Source: Oligoflexia bacterium (GTDB taxonomy: Bacteria > Bdellovibrionota > UBA1018). From it: 5,157 nt of DNA. The DNA is taken from assembly GCA_903858195.1 (NCBI GenBank), contig CAIOHW010000005.1:1-5157 (forward strand), read 5' to 3'. The position numbers and the translations under genes are program-made. The notes under the pieces are model-generated. The model saw nothing but the letters and a program-made list of their open reading frames with translations, did not search any database and was not told the DNA's origin. Positions 1 to 5,157 of the stretch are shown piece after piece. How positions within the stretch are numbered: the first letter of the stretch is position 1; every line of letters starts with the position of its first letter.

Positions 1-70
1 CATCTTTACGTGAGTACTTGCCATAAATTTTTCTCGCAACTCCGCACAAGGAAAGGATAAGTTCTGCGCC
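1..70. other. AT-rich intergenic leader upstream of gmhA
   Basis: This stretch is about 44% G+C, clearly lower than the coding sequence that follows, which fits an intergenic or promoter region. I could not find a convincing pair of -35 and -10 boxes with normal spacing. Two gene fragments are possible but unsupported. One is a forward reading frame ending SLREYLP at a TAA (24-26), which could be the tail of an upstream gene. The other is a reverse ATG (22-24) reading MASTHVKM off the left edge, which could be the start of a divergent gene. The sequence shown cannot decide between them. Confidence 0.5.
48..57 (+). promoter_or_regulatory. Likely ribosome binding site for gmhA
   Basis: Two purine-rich Shine-Dalgarno-like stretches, AAGGA and AAAGGA, lie just before the ATG at 71. 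The nearer one ends 13 bases from the start codon, which is longer than ideal. No other ATG, GTG or TTG lies in frame between the upstream in-frame stop (11-13) and position 71, so the start choice does not depend on this site. Confidence 0.5.
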
Positions 71-670
71 ATGCCGTCTAAGCCGCTGGACTATCTCATC
101 CAAACTTCACGAGAGTCAACCCGGATCCGGGAGCTGTTTTTGGAGCGCTCGGGAGAGAAGCTGGTCGAGGCTTCGCGTTGGCTTGCCGAGACCCTTGCGC
201 GGGGCGGTAAGCTCCTGATCTGCGGAAACGGGGGCTCGGCCGCCGATGCCCAGCATCTGGCAGCCGAGATGGTGGGCCGGATGATGACGGAGCGCCGGGC
301 GCTCCCCGCCATTGCTTTGACTACGGATAGTTCCAATCTGACGGCCATCGCCAATGACTACGGGTATGAATTCGTTTTCTCGCGCCAGGTCGAGGCTCTG
401 GCCAGGGCTGAGGATCTTTTGCTCTGCATCTCGACTTCGGGCAACAGCCCCAGTGTTCTTCGGGCTGCTCAGGCGGCTCGAGGGCTGGGCTGCAAGGTGA
501 TCGGCCTGACTGGCGGTGGCGGAGGCAAGCTTGCCTCGCAGGTGGATCTCCTGCTCGATGCCTCCGAAGGCAAGAACTCGAGCCGGATTCAGGAAACCCA
601 CATCTTCGCGCTGCATAGTCTCGTGGACGTCATGGAGCGGTATTTCATGGAGTCAGGAGGAGGCGCATGA
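71..670 (+). CDS. gmhA: Phosphoheptose isomerase (sedoheptulose 7-phosphate isomerase), SIS domain
   Basis: The protein is 199 residues, the usual family length (E. coli GmhA is about 192). GmhA converts D-sedoheptulose 7-phosphate to D-glycero-D-manno-heptose 7-phosphate in the cytoplasm, the first step toward ADP-heptose or GDP-heptose for lipopolysaccharide core, capsule or S-layer glycans. A single SIS (sugar isomerase) domain fills the protein after an N-terminal helical region. Visible motifs are the phosphate-binding GNGGS (52-56), QHLAAE (61-66), LTTDSSNL (83-90), STSGNS (121-126) and RIQETHI (172-178). His62, Glu66, Gln174 and His182 line up with the zinc and catalytic residues of E. 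coli GmhA (His61, Glu65, Gln172, His180), so it should be active. The ATG at 71 is the only possible start before the domain. The main alternative is the paralogue DiaA, a DnaA-binding SIS protein, but the intact metal-site residues favour GmhA. The gene overlaps the next one by ATGA. Confidence 0.92.
   Translation: MPSKPLDYLIQTSRESTRIRELFLERSGEKLVEASRWLAETLARGGKLLICGNGGSAADAQHLAAEMVGRMMTERRALPAIALTTDSSNLTAIANDYGYEFVFSRQVEALARAEDLLLCISTSGNSPSVLRAAQAARGLGCKVIGLTGGGGGKLASQVDLLLDASEGKNSSRIQETHIFALHSLVDVMERYFMESGGGA
655..663 (+). promoter_or_regulatory. Strong Shine-Dalgarno inside the end of gmhA
   Basis: AGGAGGAGG sits within the last codons of gmhA. Its first AGGAGG leaves six bases before the ATG at 667. 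Together with the ATGA stop/start overlap this fixes the start of the RDD gene and predicts translational coupling. It also accounts for part of the glycine-rich ESGGGA tail of GmhA. Confidence 0.8.
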
Positions 671-1236
671 GCAGGGGGATCGAAAGCCTTTTTCGCTGGC
701 TCAGGGTGGGCCTCGTGGAGCTGAACCGAGTGATCGAGGTGATCCTGCGTCGCCTCAGGGATGCTCAGGATCTCGTCACTGAATCGGTCCGGGGAAGCCT
801 GCCCTCTGCTGCCCAGCATAAATTTGCCGTAGCCCAGCGCGTGGCTGCCAAGATGGTGGACCTGATCCTCGTGGGCCTGATCGGGGTCCTTCTTCCGACG
901 TTTCTCGCCCCGATTGCAGGCTTTGTTTACAGTCTGGTCGGCGACGGGCTCAATCGGTGGGGTTTCAAGGGCCAGAGCGTGGGCAAGCGGCTCATGGGCC
1001 TGAGGGTGGTTCGCTTTCCTGGAGGAGGCCCGGTTCGAATGCGGGACTCGGCCATTCGTAATCTGCCCATCGGAGTCGCCACGTTTTTTGCGATCATCCC
1101 GCTCTGGGGTTGGGTCATCTGCATCCTCGTCGGCGTTCCACTCATGCTGATCGAAATCACGCTCATGCTGCGCATGAAGGACGAGACGCGTCTGGGCGAC
1201 ATCATGGCGGGCACCCACGTGGTGCCGGTCAGCTGA
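667..1236 (+). CDS. RDD-family integral membrane protein
   Basis: The protein is 189 residues. The RDD family is named for a conserved arginine and two aspartates; most members have no assigned biochemical function, and some have been linked to ion transport or stress. Here the family pattern appears as RVAAKMVD (Arg58 to Asp65) at the start of the first membrane segment, with Asp93 a candidate for the second aspartate. The typical middle motif GQSVGKRLMGLRVV (102-115) and the C-terminal LGDIMAGTHVV (176-186) are both present. Hydrophobic stretches lie at about 64-92 and 133-168, enough for three or four membrane segments. Residues 5-45 form an extra N-terminal region with alternating hydrophobic and basic residues (for example LFRWLRVGLVELNRVIEVIL), probably an amphipathic helix on the cytoplasmic face. 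The start is set by a strong ribosome binding site and the ATGA overlap with gmhA. Family assignment is firm; the role is unknown. Confidence 0.85.
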   Translation: MSRGIESLFRWLRVGLVELNRVIEVILRRLRDAQDLVTESVRGSLPSAAQHKFAVAQRVAAKMVDLILVGLIGVLLPTFLAPIAGFVYSLVGDGLNRWGFKGQSVGKRLMGLRVVRFPGGGPVRMRDSAIRNLPIGVATFFAIIPLWGWVICILVGVPLMLIEITLMLRMKDETRLGDIMAGTHVVPVS

Positions 1237-1240
1237 AATC

Positions 1241-1245
1241 GGGAG
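1241..1245 (+). promoter_or_regulatory. Weak, distant ribosome binding site for polA
   Basis: GGGAG is the only purine-rich element in the 23-base gap between the RDD stop and the polA ATG. It lies 14 bases from the ATG, longer than normal, which suggests modest initiation or help from ribosomes finishing the RDD gene. Confidence 0.35.
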
Positions 1246-1259
1246 CACCCAGCCCAATC

Positions 1260-4022
1260 ATGGCCACGACCGCAGACCAGGCACTCCACGAACACGACCC
1301 CGCGCGCACGCTCTACCTCATCGACATCAGCTCGTTTATATTCCGGGCTTTTTATGCCATTCGCCACCTGACGGCTCCGACCGGTGAGCCCGTGAACGCC
1401 GTCTACGGCGTGGCGACCATGCTCCAGAGGCTCATCGAAGAGGCAGGGCCCAAGCATCTGGCCATCGCCTTTGACAGCAAGGAGCCTTCCTTCCGCAAGG
1501 AGCGCTACGCCGAGTACAAGGCCAATCGTTCGGCTCCCCCTGAGGAGCTGATTCCTCAGTTCGATCGCATCGAGCAGCTGATCCGTTCGCTTCGGATGCA
1601 TTCGTTTCGCAAGTCCGGAATCGAGGCCGACGACCTGATCGGGACGCTGGCACGGCGCTGGTGCGCACTTTCGCCCCGGCACGAGGTGGTGATCGTTTCG
1701 GGCGACAAGGACCTCATGCAGCTGGTCGATGGCCGCGTGCAGATGCTCGATACGCTGAAAAATGTCGTCTACAATCCGGCCGAGGTCGAGGCCAAGATGG
1801 GCGTGGGCCCAGCGCTCGTTCGAGACTATCTGGCGCTCGTGGGCGACAGCTCGGACAACATTCCCGGTGTGAGCGGGATCGGTCCGAAAGGGGCAGTCGA
1901 GCTGCTTCAAGAACACGGGTCTTTGGACGGCGTGCTCGAGGCGGCAGCTGCCGGAAAAATCTCGGGCAAGAAGGGCGCGACCCTTCAGGCCGAGCGGGAG
2001 ATGGCGCTGCTTTCTCGCGAGCTTGCCACCGTGCAGACAGAGATTGACCTCTCGGTTCGCGAGCAGGACTTTGATTACAGCTTCGAAGTTCATCCCGAAT
2101 GTGTGGATCTCTTGAAGGAGCTCGGGTTCCATTCGCTTCTGGAGAAATGGAACGGAAGAGTGCAGGCGGTGACGGGCACGCCTGGTCAGGCAGCCACAAC
2201 CCCGGCAGCTCAACCATCGGGTCGCTTCACGACCGTGCTGAGTCTGGAGCTTCTGGATGAGCTCGTCGCGCGAATCCGTAGGCAAGGTGAGTTTGCCTTC
2301 GATCTTGAGACGACCTCGCTCAACCCGCGCGAGGCCGAGTATGTTGGCTTCGCCATCGCCCTCGACGAAGAGGGGGGCTATTACATTCCCGTTGGTCACC
2401 GCGGCACTGCGGTGCAGCAGCTCGAGCTCGCTTCAGTGCTCGAGCGCCTTCGGCCGCTGATCGAAGATCCGCGCATCAAGAAGATCGGGCAGAATCTCAA
2501 ATACGACTGGAGTGTATGCCGTGCCCGCGGGCTTGATCCCGATGGCATCGGGGCAGACACCATGGTGGCAGCCTACCTGCTCTCACCCGAAGGCAGACAC
2601 GATCTCAAGACGCTTGCTGAGATGCATCTGGGCTATTCGATGCTGACCTACGAAGAGGTCTGCGGAAAAGGCAAGGACCAGATCGGCTTTGATCAGGTCC
2701 CGGTGGATCTGGCCACCCGTTACTCGGCTGAAGATGCCTGGGTGGCGTGGAAGCTTTGGAAGAAGCTCAAGGCGGGACTCGATGCCGAACATCTGGTGAA
2801 GGTCTTTGCCTCGGTCGACCTGCCGCTCGTGCAGGTGCTTTCGCGGATGGAAATGAACGGCGTCTGCATCGATGAGCCCTACTTGAAGCGGCTCTCGCAG
2901 GAGTTCGATCATGATCTCAAAGGACTCGAAAAGAAAATTGCAGCCTACACCGACGGCCCCGTGAATCTGAACTCGCCCAAGCAGCTTGCCGTCCTGCTTT
3001 TTGAAAAGCTCGGGCTACCCGTCCAGGGGCGTACCAAGACCGGCTATTCGACGGACGCCTCGGTGCTCGAGGCACTTGCCCCCCTGCACGACGTTCCCAG
3101 GCTGCTGCTCGAGTACCGCGAGATCTCCAAGCTCAAGGGTACCTACGTCGACCCGCTCCCGCTCATGCGCGACCGCACGACAGGAAGGATTCACGCCTCG
3201 TTTCATCAGGCGGGAACCGCCACGGGAAGGCTCTCGAGCTCGGATCCGAACCTCCAAAATATCCCGATCCGCTCCGAGCGCGGGCTTCGAATCCGCGGAG
3301 CGTTCGTGCCGTCGCCGGGAAACCGCCTGATCTCGGCCGACTACAGCCAAATCGAGCTCAGGCTTTTGGCCCATATGAGCGGAGACCGCGAGCTCGTGCG
3401 CTCGTTTCGTGCTGACGAGGACGTGCATCGTCGCACGGCATCCGAGATCTTCTCGGTGGCACCCGAGCAGGTCGATGACCGCATGCGCTCGATTGCCAAG
3501 GCGATCAACTTCGGTCTCATGTACGGAAAAACACCATTTGGACTTGCCCAGGAGCTCAAGATCTCACGCAAGGAGGCTTCAGAGACCATTGATCGCTACT
3601 TCGAACGCTACAGCGGGGTGAAGCAGTTTCTCGATCGCCAGATTGCGGGCGCTCGGGAGGAGGGCTTCGTCACCACGCTGCTGGGGAGAAAGCGGATGCT
3701 CCCCGATATTCACTCGCGTAATCCTGCAATGCGGGGTGTGGCTGAGCGCATGGCCATGAATACGCCGATCCAGGGAACGGCGGCCGACCTCATGAAGCTT
3801 GCCATGATCGCGATCGACGACTGGACCCGTGAGTCCGGGAGCCTGGCCCGGCTCATCATCCAGGTGCACGATGAAGTGGTGATGGACTGCCCCGAGGCCG
3901 AGGTCCAGACGGTGCAGGCAAAGGTGGTCGAACTCATGGAGCATGCGATGGACGCGCATGTCCGGATCGACGTTCCCCTTCGGGTGAATGCCTCGAGCGG
4001 AAGCAACTGGATGGAGCTCTAG
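1260..4022 (+). CDS. polA: DNA polymerase I (5' nuclease, 3'-5' exonuclease, polymerase)
   Basis: A 920-residue family A DNA polymerase, close to E. coli Pol I (928). It fills gaps in repair and removes RNA primers from Okazaki fragments. The 5' nuclease domain (about 18-300) keeps the metal ligands: Asp22, Asp72, Glu122/Asp124/Asp125 (EADD), Asp149/Asp151 (GDKD) and Asp196/Asp199 (GDSSDN), followed by the helix-hairpin-helix GVSGIGPKGA. A Pro/Ala/Thr-rich linker (about 304-320) leads to a proofreading domain with all three motifs: DLE (Asp348, Glu350), NLKYD (412-416) and YSAED (488-492), so proofreading should be active, unlike Taq. The polymerase domain (about 545-920) shows TATGRLSSSDPNLQNIP (653-669), motif A DYSQIE with Asp694, motif B RSIAKAINFGLMYG (Arg743, Lys747, Phe751, Tyr755) and motif C VHDE (Asp871, Glu872). 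The frame is open back to 1110, but those 50 residues overlap the RDD gene and are not family-like. ATG 1260 is the only start codon between the RDD stop and Asp22. Confidence 0.97.
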   Translation: MATTADQALHEHDPARTLYLIDISSFIFRAFYAIRHLTAPTGEPVNAVYGVATMLQRLIEEAGPKHLAIAFDSKEPSFRKERYAEYKANRSAPPEELIPQFDRIEQLIRSLRMHSFRKSGIEADDLIGTLARRWCALSPRHEVVIVSGDKDLMQLVDGRVQMLDTLKNVVYNPAEVEAKMGVGPALVRDYLALVGDSSDNIPGVSGIGPKGAVELLQEHGSLDGVLEAAAAGKISGKKGATLQAEREMALLSRELATVQTEIDLSVREQDFDYSFEVHPECVDLLKELGFHSLLEKWNGRVQAVTGTPGQAATTPAAQPSGRFTTVLSLELLDELVARIRRQGEFAFDLETTSLNPREAEYVGFAIALDEEGGYYIPVGHRGTAVQQLELASVLERLRPLIEDPRIKKIGQNLKYDWSVCRARGLDPDGIGADTMVAAYLLSPEGRHDLKTLAEMHLGYSMLTYEEVCGKGKDQIGFDQVPVDLATRYSAEDAWVAWKLWKKLKAGLDAEHLVKVFASVDLPLVQVLSRMEMNGVCIDEPYLKRLSQEFDHDLKGLEKKIAAYTDGPVNLNSPKQLAVLLFEKLGLPVQGRTKTGYSTDASVLEALAPLHDVPRLLLEYREISKLKGTYVDPLPLMRDRTTGRIHASFHQAGTATGRLSSSDPNLQNIPIRSERGLRIRGAFVPSPGNRLISADYSQIELRLLAHMSGDRELVRSFRADEDVHRRTASEIFSVAPEQVDDRMRSIAKAINFGLMYGKTPFGLAQELKISRKEASETIDRYFERYSGVKQFLDRQIAGAREEGFVTTLLGRKRMLPDIHSRNPAMRGVAERMAMNTPIQGTAADLMKLAMIAIDDWTRESGSLARLIIQVHDEVVMDCPEAEVQTVQAKVVELMEHAMDAHVRIDVPLRVNASSGSNWMEL

Positions 4023-4037
4023 GGGTCGGAGTCCTGG

Positions 4038-4050
4038 CTAGAATCTCTAG
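4038..4050. repeat. Small inverted repeat at the convergent junction
   Basis: CTAGA and TCTAG flank a three-base centre (ATC). The element straddles the end of the 24-base gap between polA and the reverse gene and includes the latter's TAG stop. A five-base-pair A/T-rich stem is weak. It may be chance or part of a shared transcript-end structure with the hairpin beside it. Confidence 0.25.
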
Positions 4051-4619
4051 TACACTGGGCCGAGCGGTCGTCGGCCCACGCGCTTCAAGACCTCAGTTCT
4101 AAATCTAAGCCAAGGCACTTCAGCCGCGCGCTCAGCCGTGGCAGCGAGATGAGGAGGAAGGGGAAGCCGCCTGAACCAGGTCTTCGCCCTTGCTATGGCG
4201 TCGTCCGTGAGCTGGAGTCCGCTTTCGCTGGGGGCTCCGGTCGGGCCCTGCCGAGGAATGCGAAGCGCAAGGCCCAGGCTCGTTTCGACATAGGCGCGGT
4301 AGCCTGAATAGGCCCAAACATAGAATTCAAGCACTTCGGGAAGATCAAGCCCACTGACACTCGACTGGATCTCGGCCATGGCCTGGGGTGCGGATTCGCC
4401 GGGGCTGGCTACGAGCCGCTCTTTCAGCCAGAGCTCCCAGCGGGCAAACTCCTTGAGCCCCTCGGGATCATCATCGGGATAAGGCCCGTCGGTGGGATGC
4501 AGCTCCTCGGCCTTTTCGAGGAGCTCAAGCAGCTCTTCTTCGCCGATGAGCGCCGCCAGGCGCAGTAGGACCTCTCCGTGCGTGGCTAGAACCTGCGAGA
4601 GGAACTCGGCAAGCCTCAC
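4047..4619 (-). CDS. Uncharacterised acidic helical protein (190 aa)
   Basis: I do not recognise this family. The protein has no signal peptide and no membrane segment and is probably cytoplasmic. The first 40 residues look like two helices rich in Leu and Glu (EVLLRLAALI, then EEELLELLEKAEEL). An acidic turn PYPDDDPEG (47-54), a Trp-containing helix FARWELWLKERL (58-69), an aromatic patch EFYVWAYSGYRAY (98-110) and a basic tail ending VGRRPLGPVY follow. No catalytic motif stands out. Translation begins at GTG (4617-4619): an in-frame TGA lies seven codons upstream (4638-4640) with no start codon between. GGGAG (forward bases 4627-4631) lies seven bases before the GTG, a good ribosome binding site. 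The gene starts four bases after the stop of its upstream neighbour, so the two are surely one transcript. Coding is supported by this packing and by high third-position G+C. Confidence 0.75.
   Translation of the reverse strand: MRLAEFLSQVLATHGEVLLRLAALIGEEELLELLEKAEELHPTDGPYPDDDPEGLKEFARWELWLKERLVASPGESAPQAMAEIQSSVSGLDLPEVLEFYVWAYSGYRAYVETSLGLALRIPRQGPTGAPSESGLQLTDDAIARAKTWFRRLPLPPHLAATAERAAEVPWLRFRTEVLKRVGRRPLGPVY
4056..4078. terminator. GC-rich hairpin at the polA / reverse-operon boundary, possible terminator
   Basis: A perfect eight-base-pair stem, TGGGCCGA and TCGGCCCA, encloses the seven-base loop GCGGTCG. It starts 34 bases after the polA stop and lies inside the last codons of the reverse gene (the RRPLGP region). 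On neither strand is it followed by a run of T, so it is not a classical intrinsic terminator. It could still slow polymerase or protect 3' ends for two converging transcripts. The coding constraint on the reverse strand makes chance a real alternative. Confidence 0.3.
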
Positions 4620-4623
4620 GGCA

Positions 4624-5088
4624 TCACTCCCGATTTGTCACGCTGTGGATCCACCACGAACTAGGGTCGGATGGATCCCGCTCCAGTGCAAGGACGACGC
4701 TCTGGGGCTCGGGTCTTTTTGATCTTTCGAGCCAGTCCTGGATCTGGGAGGGCTCCTTGAACATGAGCTTGGAGCGTTCATGTTTCCATCCGGCAGCGAG
4801 CGCCCGGACAAAGATCAGTGCCTCCCACTCGCGTCCGGGCCGCGTGAGCACTGCAGGCAGCGAGCTCGAGTCCGTCTCACATTCGAGGGGGAGCACACTG
4901 AGTCGTCCATGCAGTTCCCGCAGGGCCTCCGGGGCTTCAATGCTGCGGGCAAGGCATTGGTTGAGCAGAAGGTGTACGTCATGGAAAAGACCGCGCAGCA
5001 GTGCCGTGCGCCAGACCGGGTCGTCCGAGCGATCAAAGTCCGCCAGCAGTGCGGAGCTCAGGTTTTCGAGTTCTTGCCGCGGGTCCAT
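4624..5088 (-). CDS. Uncharacterised small soluble protein (154 aa)
   Basis: I do not recognise this protein. It has no signal peptide or membrane segment. The N-terminal two thirds look helical (for example RTALLRGLFHDVHLLLNQCLA, about 27-47, and REWEALIFVRALAAGW, 86-101). The end looks like a small beta region, SVVLALERDPSDPSSWWIHSV (about 130-150), with a paired tryptophan. Cysteines 45 and 70 are too few for a metal-binding cluster. The ATG at 5086-5088 overlaps the end of the preceding reverse gene by 31 bases. The frame has no stop between this ATG and the right edge, so a longer form cannot be excluded, but the upstream frame (Gly/Pro/His-rich) looks non-coding beside the overlapping gene tail. 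No strong ribosome binding site precedes the ATG, which fits translational coupling. Its stop is four bases before the GTG of the 190-residue gene. Confidence 0.72.
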   Translation of the reverse strand: MDPRQELENLSSALLADFDRSDDPVWRTALLRGLFHDVHLLLNQCLARSIEAPEALRELHGRLSVLPLECETDSSSLPAVLTRPGREWEALIFVRALAAGWKHERSKLMFKEPSQIQDWLERSKRPEPQSVVLALERDPSDPSSWWIHSVTNRE

Positions 5089-5157
5089 TGCATGAGGGCA
5101 TCCATGACCCTCGGGTCCTCGAGGGCTGCCGTGAAGGTCTCGTTCAGAGCTCCCCCG
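5058..5157 (-). CDS. C-terminal end of an unidentified gene, cut by the window edge
   Basis: Reading the reverse strand from the right edge gives 32 codons ending at TGA (5058-5060). The visible tail includes ALEDPRVMDALMQWTRGK followed by NSKT, an amphipathic helix and a basic end typical of a real protein C-terminus. It overlaps the start of the 154-residue gene by 31 bases in another frame, an arrangement common in tightly packed operons. The fragment is too short to identify. The spacing of ALEDPRVMDALM faintly recalls DP-repeat helical (STI1-like) segments, but I would not assign it. Confidence 0.55.
   Translation of the reverse strand, partial: GGALNETFTAALEDPRVMDALMQWTRGKNSKT

Noticed and set aside
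116..616. 166-codon reverse open frame opposite gmhA
   Set aside because: It lies wholly antisense to the clearly functional SIS domain, with no recognisable motif and no separate ribosome binding site.
1110..1259. Possible 50-residue N-terminal extension of DNA polymerase I
   Set aside because: It overlaps the RDD coding sequence in another frame, is His/Arg-rich and does not resemble PolA. The conserved protein begins shortly after ATG 1260.
1661..2047. 128-codon forward open frame inside polA
   Set aside because: It lies in the +1 frame of the 5' nuclease domain and is Arg/Gly-rich. It is a by-product of GC-rich codon usage.
927..2399. 490-codon open frame on the reverse strand opposite the RDD gene and polA
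   Set aside because: It is antisense to well-conserved coding sequence, spans two forward genes, and its translation is low-complexity and Arg/His/Leu-rich without any family motif. Long antisense frames are expected in GC-rich DNA.
4757..5095. 112-codon forward open frame opposite the 154-residue reverse gene
   Set aside because: Its translation is Ser/Arg-rich and typical of an antisense shadow. The reverse frame has better composition and operon packing with its neighbour, though neither is confirmed by a known family.
1..5157. Mobile elements, CRISPR arrays, tRNA or rRNA genes, or a hidden defence system
   Set aside because: Reading both strands I saw no repeat-spacer pattern, no terminal repeats, no transposase or nuclease motif beyond PolA, and no tRNA-like cloverleaf. 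Four forward or reverse coding blocks account for nearly all of the sequence.

Overview
The window is about 60% G+C by eye and looks like ordinary chromosome from a Gram-negative bacterium. It carries a phosphoheptose isomerase, an enzyme of heptose synthesis for lipopolysaccharide core or other surface glycans, and a complete three-domain DNA polymerase I. I see no transposase, integrase, phage gene, CRISPR array, tRNA or rRNA. The lineage cannot be fixed from one window. The start of the polymerase (LIDISSFIFRAFYAI rather than the usual LIDGSS) reminds me of Bdellovibrionota or other former deltaproteobacterial PolA proteins; this is from memory and tentative.

The left part (1-4022) is a compact forward cluster. 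A relatively AT-rich leader of 70 bases (about 44% G+C) is followed by a gmhA-type isomerase (71-670), an RDD-family membrane protein (667-1236, sharing an ATGA stop/start with the isomerase) and polA (1260-4022, after a 23-base gap). The first two genes are almost certainly translationally coupled. polA is close enough to be co-transcribed. The three share no obvious pathway, so the arrangement looks like shared housekeeping transcription rather than a dedicated system.

The right part (4047-5157) is a reverse-strand cluster converging on polA across a gap of only 24 bases. It contains, in transcription order, the last 32 codons of a gene running off the right edge (5058-5157), a 154-residue protein (4624-5088) whose start overlaps that gene by 31 bases, and a 190-residue GTG-started protein (4047-4619) that begins 4 bases after its neighbour's stop. 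I recognise none of the three. Their tight packing indicates an operon, and they are the only uncharacterised material here.

Overall the window is mostly ordinary. The points worth checking are the unidentified reverse operon, the convergent boundary with its hairpin, and the coupled gmhA-RDD pair.
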